Below, piece by piece: positions 9,435-19,468 of a stretch of 37,525 bases of DNA. Numbering within the stretch: the stretch's first letter is position 1; the number at the start of each line of letters is the position of its first letter. The notes under the pieces are model-generated. The model searched no databases. It had not been told where the DNA came from and was given only the letters and a program-made list of their open reading frames with translations. Source of the DNA: Phenylobacterium sp. (GTDB taxonomy: Bacteria > Pseudomonadota > Alphaproteobacteria > Caulobacterales > Caulobacteraceae); the NCBI RefSeq assembly GCF_030693805.1, contig NZ_JAUXZW010000388.1, positions 1 through 37,525 on the forward strand, read 5' to 3'. Made by a program: the position numbers and the translations under genes.

Positions 9435-10607
9435 CTAGGTGAAACCGCCGCCCTTGGCCAGCCCATCGCCCTGGGTGTAGGCGCCGGGTCGCCGCCGCGT
9501 CAGCGCCAGCGCCATGCCCAAAGTCAGGCCCATGGCCAGCATCGACGAGCCGCCATAGGAGATGAACGGCAGGGTCATGCCCTTGGTCGGAATCAGGTTG
9601 AGGTTCACCGCGACATTGATGAACGCCTGCTGGCCGACCAGCACGAACAGCCCGGCCGCTGCCACCTGCTCGAAAGGGTCCGACAGCTTCATCGCCTTGT
9701 AGAGCCCACGGATCACCACGAAGGCGAACAGCGAGATCAGCAGCAGCGAGAAGACCAGCCCATACTCTTCCGCGGCGACGGAATAGATGAAATCGGTGTG
9801 CAAGTCGGGGACGTGGCGCTTCATCACGCCCTCGCCCGGGCCGCGACCGAAGACATGGCCGGCGGCGATGGCCTCGGCGGCGCGGTCCACCTGATGGGTG
9901 TCGGCCTTGTCGGGACTGAGGAAGCGGTTCACGCGGCTGGCCACGTGGCCGAACAGGAAATAGGTGCTGGACAGCATCGCTAGCGCGGCCCCAGCCAGCA
10001 GCATCACCCACGACAGCGGCACGCCGGCCATCCAGAACGCGGCGCCGAACGCCACGGTGATCAGCACCGTCTGGCCCACGTCCGGCTGGATCAGCAGCAG
10101 GCCGACCGACACCAGATAGAGCGCGAAGGCGATGGTCACCCCCGGCACGCCCTGCCCCTTCTGGCCTTCGGAGAACATCCAGGCGACCAGGATGATCAGC
10201 GCCGGCTTCATGAATTCCGACGGCTGTAGCGTGAACCCGCCCAGCTCCAGCCAGCGTGTCGCGCCCTTGGCGTTGTGGCCGATGAACGGCAGCGCGATCA
10301 TCACCGCGATCGCCGCCAGATAGATGAAGAACGCCGCCCGGCGGATCGCCTTCACCTCCAGCATCGAGACGCCCACCAGGATCACCGCGGCGCCCATGGC
10401 GAACACGCACTGGCGCACGGCGAAGTGGAACGGATCGCCGACGTTCATCCGCGCGGCCGCCGCAGGGCTGGCGGCGAACGACAGCAGCACGCCGAGGCCG
10501 ATCAGCACGGCGACGACGCCCAGGAGCCAGCGGTCGATGGTCCACCACCACACGCCGACTGGCGAGCGGTCGCTGCGGGCGAAGGCGTGGGCTGGGGATG
10601 CGCTCAT
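9435..10607 (-). CDS. ftsW: Septal peptidoglycan glycosyltransferase FtsW
   Basis: FtsW is a SEDS-family multi-pass membrane enzyme that polymerises glycan strands from lipid II with its partner FtsI. The 390-residue product has about ten hydrophobic segments and the SEDS signatures GATRWLELGGFTLQPSEFMK (about 114-133), LIQPDVGQT (about 172-180, with the family's catalytic-type Asp) and LPFISYGGSS (about 348-357). The N-terminal 20-25 residues are cytoplasmic and polar. The ATG overlaps the murD stop by 4 nt. RodA is the other SEDS possibility, but position in the dcw cluster next to murD/murG supports FtsW. Confidence 0.97.
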   Translation of the reverse strand: MSASPAHAFARSDRSPVGVWWWTIDRWLLGVVAVLIGLGVLLSFAASPAAAARMNVGDPFHFAVRQCVFAMGAAVILVGVSMLEVKAIRRAAFFIYLAAIAVMIALPFIGHNAKGATRWLELGGFTLQPSEFMKPALIILVAWMFSEGQKGQGVPGVTIAFALYLVSVGLLLIQPDVGQTVLITVAFGAAFWMAGVPLSWVMLLAGAALAMLSSTYFLFGHVASRVNRFLSPDKADTHQVDRAAEAIAAGHVFGRGPGEGVMKRHVPDLHTDFIYSVAAEEYGLVFSLLLISLFAFVVIRGLYKAMKLSDPFEQVAAAGLFVLVGQQAFINVAVNLNLIPTKGMTLPFISYGGSSMLAMGLTLGMALALTRRRPGAYTQGDGLAKGGGFT

Positions 10608-12019
10608 GCGCGCGCTCCTTTGGCTTCAAGCTTTCCCAGGGATTCCACGGCGGCGCGGAACGCCTCCCCGCGGGCCTCGAAATCGGTGAACTGGTCGAAC
10701 GAGGCGCAGGCCGGCGACAGCAACACCACCGCGTCCTGGCCGCTGGCCGAGGCGTCGGCATAGGCGCGGGCCACAGCCGCGGCGATGGTCCCGCACTCGG
10801 CGAACTCGGCCTTGCCGCGCAGCGTCTGGGCGAAGGCCGGCGCGGCCTCGCCGATCAGATAGGCCTTCTCGATGCGTGGGAAGAGATCGGAGAGCCCTTC
10901 GACGCCGCCAGCCTTGGGCTGGCCGCCGGCGATCCAGAAGAACTTCGGATAGCTCGACATCGCCTGGCGCGCAGCGTCCGTGTTGGTGGCCTTGGAGTCG
11001 TTGACGAAGCGTACGCGGCCGACATGGCCCACGGTCTCCATGCGGTGAGCGAGACCCGGGAAGGTCATCAGTCCCTCGGCCGCGTCCTCCGCCGGAATGC
11101 CGACGCCGCGGGCCGCGGCGTAGGCGGCGGCTGCGTTCTGCCAGTTGTGGCGGCCGGGCAGCGAGCGGGCGCGCAGCAGGTCGACGATCTCCACGGCGCG
11201 CTCGCCGGTGGCGTCGTACAGCAGGCCCTGCAGCGCATAGACCCCGCGGCCCATCGCCTTGCTGGCCGAGATCGGCACGATGGTGCGGCGGTTGGCGGCG
11301 GTCACCTCGGTGCAGATCCGCTGTCCCCAGGGATCGTCGACGCCGATCACCGCGGTGTCGCCCTTGCCCTGGTTGAGCAGGATGCGCCGCTTGGCCGCGA
11401 CATAGCCCTCCATGCTCCCGTGACGGTCGAGATGGTCGGGCGAGACGTTCAGCAGCACCGCGGAGTCGGCCTTCAGGCTCGACGTCAGGTCCAGCTGATA
11501 GGACGACATCTCCAGCACGTAGACCGCGCCGCCGTGCATGTCCTCCAGCCCCAGCACGCCGAGACCGATGTTGCCGCCGACCCGGGTGTCGCGTCCGGCG
11601 ACATTGCAGATGTGACCCAGCAGCGCCGTCGTCGTCGACTTGCCGTTGGTGCCGGTGACCGCGATCACCTTGGGGCGCTTGTGCTCGGGGGCGGCGTTCA
11701 CCGCACGGGCGAACAGCTCCATGTCGCCCACGATCTCGACGCCGGAGGCCTTGGCCTTCTCGACGGTCCAGTGGGGGGTCGGATGGGTCAGCGGCACGCC
11801 GGGCGACAGCATGATCGCGGCGTAGTGGCTCCAGTCGGCGGTGGTCAGGTCCTCGAGCGGCAGGCCCTCGGCCTTGGCGGCGTCGCGTGCGGCGGCCTTC
11901 TCATCCCACAGCGCCACCTGCGCGCCGCCGGCGATCAGGGCGCGCGCGGCCGCAAGCCCGGTGCGGGCGAGACCGAACACCGCCACCTTCCTGCCTTCGA
12001 ACCCGCGCACCGGAACCAT
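10604..12019 (-). CDS. murD: UDP-N-acetylmuramoyl-L-alanine--D-glutamate ligase
   Basis: MurD adds D-glutamate to UDP-MurNAc-L-Ala in the cytoplasm. The 471-residue product has an N-terminal Rossmann loop (KVAVFGLARTGLAAA, about 10-24), the ATP P-loop AVTGTNGKSTTTALLGHI (about 119-136), the central Mur ligase motif NVSPDHLDRHGSM (about 190-202), and the C-terminal domain with NDSKATNTDA and WIAGG. It begins 19 nt after the mraY stop and overlaps ftsW by 4 nt. A TGGT-rich alternative start is not visible. The ATG at 12019 places the Rossmann loop at the expected distance. Confidence 0.97.
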   Translation of the reverse strand: MVPVRGFEGRKVAVFGLARTGLAAARALIAGGAQVALWDEKAAARDAAKAEGLPLEDLTTADWSHYAAIMLSPGVPLTHPTPHWTVEKAKASGVEIVGDMELFARAVNAAPEHKRPKVIAVTGTNGKSTTTALLGHICNVAGRDTRVGGNIGLGVLGLEDMHGGAVYVLEMSSYQLDLTSSLKADSAVLLNVSPDHLDRHGSMEGYVAAKRRILLNQGKGDTAVIGVDDPWGQRICTEVTAANRRTIVPISASKAMGRGVYALQGLLYDATGERAVEIVDLLRARSLPGRHNWQNAAAAYAAARGVGIPAEDAAEGLMTFPGLAHRMETVGHVGRVRFVNDSKATNTDAARQAMSSYPKFFWIAGGQPKAGGVEGLSDLFPRIEKAYLIGEAAPAFAQTLRGKAEFAECGTIAAAVARAYADASASGQDAVVLLSPACASFDQFTDFEARGEAFRAAVESLGKLEAKGARA

Positions 12020-12038
12020 GAGGTGTCGTCCCGCCTCC

Positions 12039-13148
12039 CTAACGCAGTTTCAGGGTGGCGAGGCCCAGCAGCGCCAGCATCACCGCGATGATCCAGAAGC
12101 GGATCACCACGGTGGATTCCGACCAGCCGAGCTTCTCGAAATGGTGGTGGATCGGGGCCATGCGGAACACGCGCCGGCCGGTCAGCTTGAACGAGACCAC
12201 CTGGATCATCACCGACAGTGTCTCGAGTACGAAAAGCCCGCCGATCACGCCCAGCACGATCTCGTGCTTGGTGGCGACCGCCACCGCGCCCACGGCCCCG
12301 CCCAGGGCCAGCGAACCGGTGTCCCCCATGAAGATCTTGGCGGGCGGGGCGTTGTACCAGAGGAAGCCAAGGCCAGCGCCGATGATCGCGCCGCAGAACA
12401 CCGCCACCTCGCCCACGCCAGGCACGAAGTGCAGTTGCAGGTAGCCGGCGAACACGAAGTTGCCGACCAGGTAGGCGATGAGGCCGAAGGCGGCGGCGGC
12501 GATCATCACCGGCACCGTGGCGAGCCCGTCCAGCCCGTCGGTGAAGTTCACCGCATTGGCCGCGCCGACGATGATGAAGGCCCCGAACGCCAGGTACCAC
12601 CAACCCATGTCGACCAGCAGGCCCTTGAACACCGGGAACGCCACCGAGGTCGCCAGGTTCGGCTGTTCCGGCGGTCGCGCGCCGAAGGTGATGATGATCC
12701 ACACCGCGGCGACCGCGATCAGCACCTCCAGCGCCAGCCGGACCTTGCCGGAGATGCCGGCCGTGGTCTGCTTGGTGACCTTGGCGTAGTCGTCGAGGAA
12801 GCCCAGCACGCCGTAACCGGAGGTCACCAGCAGCACCGCCCAGACGTAGGGGTTGCGCAGATCGGCCCACAGCAGGGTGGCGACGATCAGCCCGGCCAGG
12901 ATCATCATGCCGCCCATGGTCGGCGTGCCGGCCTTTTCGACGATATGACGCTCGATGCCGTCGCTGCGGATCGGCTGGCCTCTGCCCTGCTTGGCCTGCA
13001 TGAAGCGGATGAACCGCGAGCCCAGGGCGACCACCACGAGCTGCGCCGTGAAGATCGCCATGCCGGTGCGGAACGTCAGGTATTTCAGGATGTTGAAGAC
13101 CGGAACGTGTCCCGCCGCCGACAGCTGCTCATAGAGCCAATAGAACAT
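12039..13148 (-). CDS. mraY: Phospho-N-acetylmuramoyl-pentapeptide transferase MraY
   Basis: MraY is the integral membrane enzyme that transfers phospho-MurNAc-pentapeptide to undecaprenyl phosphate, making lipid I. The 369-residue product has about ten membrane segments. Active-site signatures are the double Asp in LGFLDDYAK (about 115-123), [10 protein letters not shown] (about 201-210), [12 protein letters not shown] (about 265-276), and the histidine-rich loop [12 protein letters not shown] (about 332-343). The N-terminal MFYWLYE is typical for proteobacterial MraY. Its ATG overlaps the murF stop by one base (TGATG), so it is translationally coupled. Confidence 0.98.
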   Translation of the reverse strand: MFYWLYEQLSAAGHVPVFNILKYLTFRTGMAIFTAQLVVVALGSRFIRFMQAKQGRGQPIRSDGIERHIVEKAGTPTMGGMMILAGLIVATLLWADLRNPYVWAVLLVTSGYGVLGFLDDYAKVTKQTTAGISGKVRLALEVLIAVAAVWIIITFGARPPEQPNLATSVAFPVFKGLLVDMGWWYLAFGAFIIVGAANAVNFTDGLDGLATVPVMIAAAAFGLIAYLVGNFVFAGYLQLHFVPGVGEVAVFCGAIIGAGLGFLWYNAPPAKIFMGDTGSLALGGAVGAVAVATKHEIVLGVIGGLFVLETLSVMIQVVSFKLTGRRVFRMAPIHHHFEKLGWSESTVVIRFWIIAVMLALLGLATLKLR

Positions 13149-14545
13149 CAGCCGGCCTCCCTGGGCGCGGCGTCCAGCGCGGCGAGGGCCTGGGCGATGA
13201 CGCCGGCCTTCGATCCATTGGAGCCCTTGACCATCACCAGGTCGCCAGGCTCTGCGGCGTGGGCGACCTGCGGCGCGATTTCGGCCGCGGTCTCGGCGTA
13301 ACGCCCGCGACGAGTCGGCGGAAGGGCGTCCCAGAGATGCTTCATCAACGGCCCGGCGCAGAACACCTGGTCGATCCGCGCGCTTTCGACGGCTTTCGCT
13401 ACGGCGGCGTGATAGGCGGGAGCCTCCTCGCCCAGTTCCAGCATGTCGGTCAGCGCGACGATCCGCCGCCCCTTGGGCTGGCGCGCGCCGAGCGAGGCCA
13501 GCGCCGCGGCCATGGAGATCGGATTGGCGTAGTAGCTCTCGTCGATCAGGGTGCAGGCGCCACCGGGAATACGAACGTCACGCTCGGCGCCTCGGCCCTC
13601 CAGCGGCTCGAAGGCCTCCAGGGCCCGCAGCGCGTCGTCGCGGGTGACGTCCAGCGCCTCGAGCATCAGCAGCACCGCGAGACTGTTCAGCCCCCAGTGG
13701 AATCCGCTCTGGCGGATGGGGAACTCCAGCCGCTCATCATCCATCCGCGCGGTGACGACCGCGCCGCCCGCCCTGGGCCGGAAGTCGATCAGCGAGGCGG
13801 CCGCATTCGGCCCTGAACCGAAGGCGCGCACCTGGGCGCCGGCGGCCAGCGCCTCGCGGTTAAGGAAGTCGAACCAGACGTTGTCGGCGTTCAGCACGGC
13901 TACGCCGCCAGGCATGAGGCCCGCGAAGATCTCCGCCTTGGCGCGCGCAACGCCAGCCTCGCCGTCGGGGAAGTTCTCCACGTGCACCGGACCGACGGTG
14001 GTGATCGCCACCGCATGCGGCTTCACCATGCGCGACAGCGGCGAGATCTCGTCGGCGTGGTTCATGCCGATCTCGAACACCGCCCGCTCGGTATCGCGCG
14101 GCATGCGCGCCAGCGTCAGCGGCACGCCGATGTGGTTGTTGTAGGACTTCACCGAGCTGTGCGAGCGCCCGGCCAGCGTCAGCCCGACCCGCACGGCCTG
14201 GGTCACGCTGGTCTTGCCGACCGACCCGGTGACCGCGCCACGACGCGCCTGCGCAGCACGATCGCGCGAAGCTTCTCCCAGTTTTTCCAACGCCTTGAAG
14301 GTGTCTTCCACGAGCACGGCCGGCGCCTCAACGGACTGCGAGGCCAGCACGCCGGCGGCGCCGCGGCCAAGCGCCGTGGGCACGAATTCGTGGCCGTCAC
14401 GCACCCCCGCCAGGGCGACGAACAGTTCGCCCGCTTCCAGGCTGCGGCTGTCGATCGATACGCCGCCCACAGAGAAGTCGCCGCCTTCCAGACGTCCCCC
14501 GACGGCCTCGGCGATCTCGCGTCCGGTCCACAGCGGCTCAGCCAT
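13148..14545 (-). CDS. murF: UDP-N-acetylmuramoyl-tripeptide--D-alanyl-D-alanine ligase
   Basis: MurF attaches the D-Ala-D-Ala made by Ddl, completing UDP-MurNAc-pentapeptide. The 465-residue product has the N-terminal domain with [18 protein letters not shown] (about 28-45), a P-loop [15 protein letters not shown] (about 104-118), in which Ser replaces the more usual Asn of GSNGKT, the [13 protein letters not shown] segment, and [11 protein letters not shown] in the C-terminal region. MurF P-loop variants with Ser at that position occur in alphaproteobacteria. Its start overlaps the murE stop by 8 nt. Confidence 0.97.
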   Translation of the reverse strand: MAEPLWTGREIAEAVGGRLEGGDFSVGGVSIDSRSLEAGELFVALAGVRDGHEFVPTALGRGAAGVLASQSVEAPAVLVEDTFKALEKLGEASRDRAAQARRGAVTGSVGKTSVTQAVRVGLTLAGRSHSSVKSYNNHIGVPLTLARMPRDTERAVFEIGMNHADEISPLSRMVKPHAVAITTVGPVHVENFPDGEAGVARAKAEIFAGLMPGGVAVLNADNVWFDFLNREALAAGAQVRAFGSGPNAAASLIDFRPRAGGAVVTARMDDERLEFPIRQSGFHWGLNSLAVLLMLEALDVTRDDALRALEAFEPLEGRGAERDVRIPGGACTLIDESYYANPISMAAALASLGARQPKGRRIVALTDMLELGEEAPAYHAAVAKAVESARIDQVFCAGPLMKHLWDALPPTRRGRYAETAAEIAPQVAHAAEPGDLVMVKGSNGSKAGVIAQALAALDAAPREAG

Positions 14546-16004
14546 GGACCTGCCCCAGAGCCTTCGCGACCTCGGTCACGTCATCGAACGGCAACACCTG
14601 GTCGCCGATGATCTGACCCTGCTCGTGGCCCTTGCCGGCCACCACCAGCACGTCGCCGTCGCCCAGCAGGCCGACGCCTGCGGCTATGGCCTCATGGCGG
14701 TCGCCGATCTCGCGTGCGCCCTTGGCGCCTTCCAGCACCGAGGCGCGGATCGAGGCCGGGACCTCGCTGCGCGGGTTGTCGTCGGTGACGATGGCGACAT
14801 CGGCCAGCTCGGCGGCCACCGCGCCCATCAGCGGGCGCTTACCCCGATCGCGGTCGCCGCCAGCGCCGAACACCACGATCAGCTTGCCGCGCACATGCGG
14901 GCGCAGCGCCTTGAGCACCGTCTCCAGCCCGTCGGGCGTGTGGGCGTAGTCGACATAAGCCTCGCCGCCGCGCACGCCGCCGCTGACCCGCTGCAGCCGG
15001 CCCGGTGCTCCCTCCAGGGTCTCCAGCGCGCCGAGGATGGTCTCGAAGGAGACGCCGGCCGCGAGGCACAGGCCCGTCGCCACCAGCGCGTTCGACGCCT
15101 GGAAGGCGCCCGCCAGCGGCAGGCGCACCGTCAGATCGCGGCCCTGATAGCGGATGGTCAGGCGCTGGCCGTCGGGCGTGGCGACACGCTCGACCAGGGT
15201 CAGCCCCTGCCCCTTTTCGCCCACCGACATCACCGAGCGGCCGGACCCCAGCGCCGCGGCGGCGAACGCCTCGTAGGCGTCGGAGTCGGCGTTCAGCACG
15301 GCGGTTGCGCCGCGCGGCAGCAAGGTGTCGAACAGGCGCAGCTTCGCCGCCCGATAAGCGCCCATGGTGCCGTGGTAGTCCAAGTGGTCCTGGGTCAGGT
15401 TGAGGAACCCCGCCGCCGTCAGGCGCGCGCCGTCGAGGCGTCGCTGGTCGATGCCGTGGGACGAGGCTTCCAGCGCCAGATGGGTCACGCCGCGCTCGGC
15501 CAGGCCCGCCATCAGCTCGGCGACGTCGGCGGCGTCTGGCGTGGTGAGGCCGGGCGGCGTCACCTGCTCGTCGGCGGCGGCGGAGCCTCGCGGCGCGCTC
15601 ACCCGAACGCCCAGGGTGCCCATGCTGGCCGCCTTGTGGCCGGCGGCCGAGAAGATCTGGCGACAGAAAGCCGCGACCGAGGTCTTGCCGTTGGTGCCGG
15701 TGACCGCGACGCAGGTCGCTGGCTGGGCGCCCCAGAACGCCGCCGAGGCCAGCGCATAGGCGCGGCGCGGATCAGAGACCACGATGCTGGGGGCGGTCAG
15801 GTCATCCACTTCGCGCCCGCACAGCACCGCGGCCGCGCCGGCGGCCACGGCGCGCGGCGCGAACTCGCGGCCGTCCACCTTGGCGCCGGGCAGGGCTGCG
15901 AACAGGAACCCTGGGCGCACCTTGCGGCTGTCGGCGGTGACGCCCTCGATCACCGGATCGGCGTCGAGGTCGCGTTGCAGCAGCTGGGAGAGCCGTACGC
16001 CCAT
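14538..16004 (-). CDS. murE: UDP-N-acetylmuramoyl-L-alanyl-D-glutamate--2,6-diaminopimelate ligase
   Basis: MurE adds the third stem-peptide residue. The 488-residue product has the domain 1 motif GVTADSRKVRPGFLFAAL (about 21-38), the P-loop VAVTGTNGKTSVAAF (about 108-122), and the central motif NLTQDHLDYHGTM. The sequence DDNPRSEVP (about 405-413) carries the DNPR motif that marks meso-diaminopimelate specificity rather than lysine, fitting a Gram-negative wall. It shares one base with the ftsI stop (TGATG) and overlaps murF by 8 nt, so all three are coupled. Confidence 0.98.
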   Translation of the reverse strand: MGVRLSQLLQRDLDADPVIEGVTADSRKVRPGFLFAALPGAKVDGREFAPRAVAAGAAAVLCGREVDDLTAPSIVVSDPRRAYALASAAFWGAQPATCVAVTGTNGKTSVAAFCRQIFSAAGHKAASMGTLGVRVSAPRGSAAADEQVTPPGLTTPDAADVAELMAGLAERGVTHLALEASSHGIDQRRLDGARLTAAGFLNLTQDHLDYHGTMGAYRAAKLRLFDTLLPRGATAVLNADSDAYEAFAAAALGSGRSVMSVGEKGQGLTLVERVATPDGQRLTIRYQGRDLTVRLPLAGAFQASNALVATGLCLAAGVSFETILGALETLEGAPGRLQRVSGGVRGGEAYVDYAHTPDGLETVLKALRPHVRGKLIVVFGAGGDRDRGKRPLMGAVAAELADVAIVTDDNPRSEVPASIRASVLEGAKGAREIGDRHEAIAAGVGLLGDGDVLVVAGKGHEQGQIIGDQVLPFDDVTEVAKALGQVHG

Positions 16005-17755
16005 CAGTGCTCGCCTGCATTGATCTGTTCGGGCGTCACCGTCTTGGGATCAAAGGCCACTGGGTCGGCGCGACGCGCGACGTTCAGGAACGGCCCGATC
16101 CGGTCGATCACCCGGCCGGCCGGCGGCGCCGCGGTCCAGCCGCCGGTGGCGAAGCCATAGGTCTCCGTCGTGCCCTTGGGCTCGTCCATCAGGATGAGTA
16201 CGAAGTAGCGGTCGGCCTCCAGCGGACCGTCGGTCGGGAACACCGCGGCGAACGACGACACCAGCTTGTCGCGAACGTAGCGGCCGCCCAGCACCTTCTC
16301 GGCGGAGCCGGTCTTGCCGCCGACCCGCAGTCCCGCCGCGTCGGCCTTGCCGCCGGTGCCGCGGATCACGTTCAGGCGCATCAGGCTGAGCATGGCGCGT
16401 GAGGTCTCCTCCGACACCACGCGCTCACCGGCAGGTCTGGAACCCTGTTTCATCGGCTTGATCGTCAGCGGCACATAGGTCCCGCCATTCAGCACCGAGC
16501 CCATGCCGGCGGCGACCGCCAGCGGGCTCACCGACATCGCGTGACCGAACGAGGCGGAGGCCACGGTATTGTCGTTCCAGTTCCGCGGGATGATCGGTCG
16601 CGCACTCTCCTGAAGCTCGACCGGCGCCGTATCGAGCAGGCCGAACTTCTTGAAATAACGCTGCATATTGGCGGAGCCCGCCTGCAATGCGAGCTTGGTG
16701 GTGCCGATGTTCGACGAGTGCAGGAAGATGTCTGCCACCGACATGATCTTGTTCTCGGCGTGGTAGTCGTGGATCGTCTGCCCGCCGATCTTTATGGGCT
16801 GACGGGTGTCGAACGTCGACGCCAGCGTCGCAGACCCCGAGTCCAGGCCCATGGCCATGGTGAACACCTTGAAGATCGATCCCATCTCATAGACCGAGGC
16901 CGCCGCGCGGTTGACCAGCGCATTGGGCGGGGTCTTGCCGGCGTCGTTGGGATCGAACGAGGGATAGCTGGCGATGCCCAGGATCTCGCCGGTGTGGACG
17001 TTTGTGACGATGCCGACCGCGCCGATGGCCTGGTGGGCGGCGGCGGCGGTGAACAGCTCGTCCTCCAGCGCCGCCTGGACCCGCAGGTCGATCGAAAGCG
17101 GCACGGACTGGTGCTCGGCCGCACCGGCGCGCACCGCGTCGTCCAGAGCCAGCTCGGCGCCGGCCAGGCCCTGGCCGCCGCTGTCGGCGAAGCCGACCAG
17201 GTGCGCCGCCGTGGGGCCGAGCGGATAGAGCCGCCGTTGCTCAGGCTCGAAGGTGACGCCAGGCAGCCCGAAATCGTGGATGCGGGCGCGCACCTCCGGA
17301 GTGAGGCCGCCGACCAAAAAGACGCGCTTCTGGCCATGTAACGCGCGGTCGAGCCGCGCGGCCTCGACGTGGGGCAGCACCTGGCGCAACGCGCGGCGGG
17401 TCTCGGCGGTGTCCCAGATCTCGCGCGGGTCGACATAGAGTCCGTAATGCAGCAGGTCGGCCGCCAGCATGCGGCCATTGCGGTCGACGAGGTCGGCGCG
17501 CGCGCCGCCGGGCCCGTAGGCGTAGCCTTCGATGCGCTGCGCCGGCGAGAACAGCGCAGCGCGTGTCGCGCCCAGGCCGAGCGTCACAAAGCCCGCGGCG
17601 AACAGCGCCAGCACGAAGAAGATCCGAATGCGGGTGTCGTCCTCGGCGCGCCCGGCGGCCTTGGCGCGCTCGAAGGCGTGTTCCAAGCCCCACAGGCGCG
17701 AGGTCAGCCAGCGCCAGCCGCGGCTGGATCCAAAGGAATGCAGGCCGACGCTCAT
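16004..17755 (-). CDS. ftsI: Septal transpeptidase FtsI (class B penicillin-binding protein 3)
   Basis: FtsI is the division-specific DD-transpeptidase that cross-links septal peptidoglycan with FtsW. The 583-residue product has a cytoplasmic N-terminus, one membrane segment (about 43-64), a dimerisation/pedestal domain (about 75-215), and a transpeptidase domain. The catalytic triad motifs are clear: SxxK as S293-I-F-K296 in MGSIFKVF, SxN as S347-S-N349, and KTG as K481-T-G483 in GGKTGSAEK. No PASTA domains are present. The start ATG overlaps the ftsL stop by 4 nt. The sequence up to the membrane segment (about 42 residues) is slightly long but basic and Trp-rich, as in other Caulobacterales. 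Confidence 0.98.
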   Translation of the reverse strand: MSVGLHSFGSSRGWRWLTSRLWGLEHAFERAKAAGRAEDDTRIRIFFVLALFAAGFVTLGLGATRAALFSPAQRIEGYAYGPGGARADLVDRNGRMLAADLLHYGLYVDPREIWDTAETRRALRQVLPHVEAARLDRALHGQKRVFLVGGLTPEVRARIHDFGLPGVTFEPEQRRLYPLGPTAAHLVGFADSGGQGLAGAELALDDAVRAGAAEHQSVPLSIDLRVQAALEDELFTAAAAHQAIGAVGIVTNVHTGEILGIASYPSFDPNDAGKTPPNALVNRAAASVYEMGSIFKVFTMAMGLDSGSATLASTFDTRQPIKIGGQTIHDYHAENKIMSVADIFLHSSNIGTTKLALQAGSANMQRYFKKFGLLDTAPVELQESARPIIPRNWNDNTVASASFGHAMSVSPLAVAAGMGSVLNGGTYVPLTIKPMKQGSRPAGERVVSEETSRAMLSLMRLNVIRGTGGKADAAGLRVGGKTGSAEKVLGGRYVRDKLVSSFAAVFPTDGPLEADRYFVLILMDEPKGTTETYGFATGGWTAAPPAGRVIDRIGPFLNVARRADPVAFDPKTVTPEQINAGEH

Positions 17756-18075
17756 TGCCCAACCCCCTTGCCGGCGATCCTCGGCAGATCGTCAGACGTG
17801 GTTTCTCGCTTGGCGTTGGTGGGGGCCAGACCAAGGAACGAGGTCGACAGGTGTTCGATGCGCGAGGGCTGCTCCAGGTGGGCCACCTCAGCGTCGAGCA
17901 GGCGGATGCGCGACTTCTCGGCGCCGATCAGGCGTTCGACCTTGGCGATCTCGGCACGCTCGCGCCCGGCCACGGTCTTGGCCAGGTAGACGCCCAGGAT
18001 GATCAGCATCAGCAGGGCCAACGCCATGATGTCGACCAGGCGGAAACCCCGCACCCTGCGACTGAACAGGCTCAT
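17752..18075 (-). CDS. ftsL: Cell division protein FtsL
   Basis: FtsL is a small bitopic membrane protein that forms the FtsQLB complex and activates FtsWI. The 107-residue product has a short basic cytoplasmic N-terminus ([12 protein letters not shown]), one membrane segment (about 13-31, [18 protein letters not shown]), and a periplasmic coiled coil (about 36-70, rich in Glu/Arg/Lys with Leu/Val heptads). Sequence identity alone is weak for this family. The call rests on topology and on position between rsmH and ftsI, with 4-nt overlaps on both sides. Confidence 0.92.
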   Translation of the reverse strand: MSLFSRRVRGFRLVDIMALALLMLIILGVYLAKTVAGRERAEIAKVERLIGAEKSRIRLLDAEVAHLEQPSRIEHLSTSFLGLAPTNAKRETTSDDLPRIAGKGVGQ

Positions 18076-19004
18076 GCCGCTTGCCTCCAGACGGGAGCTG
18101 CGGTGCGCACCGCAGCCCTGAGCTTCGCCGAACGCGAACGCGGATTTGCGTCCAGCTCCGCGTCGGACGGCCCCCGCGCGCCGTTGAACAGCAGATCGAA
18201 GCTGGGCGGGGCCCCCGCCTCAACCGGCGGCGCGTGACGCGAACCGGCCGAGGTTTTGCCGGCCCGTACCGAGAGGAACGACTTGACGATTCGATCTTCC
18301 AGCGAATGGAACGTGACGACGCACAGCCGCCCGCCGGTCTTCAGCGCCCGCTCGGCGGCGCCCAGGCCCGCCTCGAGTTCGGCCAGCTCATCGTTGACCG
18401 CGATCCGCAGGCCCTGAAAGGCGCGGGTGGCGGGATGGGTCTTGGCGCCGCGACGGCCGCCCAGCACGCGTTCGATGAACTCGGCCAGGTCAGCGGTGCG
18501 GGTGAAGGGCTGCTCGGCGCGGCGGCGCACGATGGCGCCGGCGATCCGCCGCGACTTCCGCTCTTCACCGTAGACGAAGAAGATGCGCGCGAGCTCTTCG
18601 GCCTCTGTCTCGTTGACCAGATCGGCCGCGGTGGGCCCCGTTGCGCCCATGCGCATGTCAAGCGGCCCGTCACGCATGAACGAGAAGCCTCGCTCCGCTT
18701 CGTCGAGCTGCATCGACGAGACGCCCAGGTCCAGCGCCACGCCGTCCACAGCGGCCTCGCCGGCGACCTCGTCCATATTGGAGAAATTCGCCTCGACCAG
18801 CCTGAACCGATCGGCCGGCAGGCCATCGGCGAAGCGGCGCGCGGTCGGATCGCGGTCGAACGCCAGGACGCTCGCACCGGCCTCCAGGAACGCCCGGCTG
18901 TAGCCGCCAGCGCCAAAAGTGCCGTCGACGATCAACTGGCCGGGACCGGCCTGCAGCGCCGCGGAGACCTCGTCGAGCAGGACCGGACGGTGCGCTGGGC
19001 TCAT
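18072..19004 (-). CDS. rsmH: 16S rRNA (cytosine-1402-N4)-methyltransferase RsmH
   Basis: RsmH (older name MraW) N4-methylates C1402 in the decoding centre of 16S rRNA. The 310-residue product has the SAM-binding start HRPVLLDEV (about 5-13) and [14 protein letters not shown] (about 27-40), then [18 protein letters not shown] (about 93-110), and the C-terminal motif [16 protein letters not shown] (about 237-252). The last part is basic and matches the usual RSRSAKLRA ending. It overlaps mraZ and ftsL by 4 nt each, the normal dcw arrangement. Confidence 0.98.
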   Translation of the reverse strand: MSPAHRPVLLDEVSAALQAGPGQLIVDGTFGAGGYSRAFLEAGASVLAFDRDPTARRFADGLPADRFRLVEANFSNMDEVAGEAAVDGVALDLGVSSMQLDEAERGFSFMRDGPLDMRMGATGPTAADLVNETEAEELARIFFVYGEERKSRRIAGAIVRRRAEQPFTRTADLAEFIERVLGGRRGAKTHPATRAFQGLRIAVNDELAELEAGLGAAERALKTGGRLCVVTFHSLEDRIVKSFLSVRAGKTSAGSRHAPPVEAGAPPSFDLLFNGARGPSDAELDANPRSRSAKLRAAVRTAAPVWRQAA

Positions 19005-19468
19005 ACGGCGGAACCCACGCGTGCGGCGCGCTGTTGGGCGCGCATCTGCGCCAGGCCGTCGCGGGCAAGGTCACGCTGGGCCGAGCGGTGCGCCTGGAAG
19101 GCGTCGCGGGACCAGATCTGGAAGCGTTCGCCCATGCCGACGACGGTCACCCAGTCGGTCAGGCCGAACATGTCGCACAGGGTCTCGGGCAAGGTGATGC
19201 GGCCAGCGGTGTCGAACGACAGCCGCGCCATGCCGCCCAGCACGGAGGTCTCCAGGGCCGAGCGCAGCGGATCGCCGAAATCCAGCTCGTCGATCACGCC
19301 GCGGTAGCGGTCGAACAGCGCCTGGTGGCCGCCCTCGATGCAATCGGCCTCGATGGACGGAAAGCAGAACACGCCGTCGAATGGGCCTGACGCCAGGGCG
19401 CGGAATTCCTGCGGCACCACGATGCGCCGCTTGGCGTCCAGCTGTTTCTCGAAGGTCGAGAGAAACAT
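19001..19468 (-). CDS. mraZ: Transcriptional regulator MraZ
   Basis: MraZ is a DNA-binding protein of the AbrB/SpoVT swapped-hairpin fold. In E. coli it represses its own dcw promoter by binding short direct repeats. The 155-residue product carries two copies of the domain: the first with [17 protein letters not shown] (about 8-24) and the second with [19 protein letters not shown] (about 84-102). Both show the DxxxR-type core. It heads the 17-gene cluster. The ATG is preceded by CCGGAG, a weak Shine-Dalgarno. Upstream is a 264-nt non-coding stretch with candidate MraZ repeats. Confidence 0.97.
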   Translation of the reverse strand: MFLSTFEKQLDAKRRIVVPQEFRALASGPFDGVFCFPSIEADCIEGGHQALFDRYRGVIDELDFGDPLRSALETSVLGGMARLSFDTAGRITLPETLCDMFGLTDWVTVVGMGERFQIWSRDAFQAHRSAQRDLARDGLAQMRAQQRAARVGSAV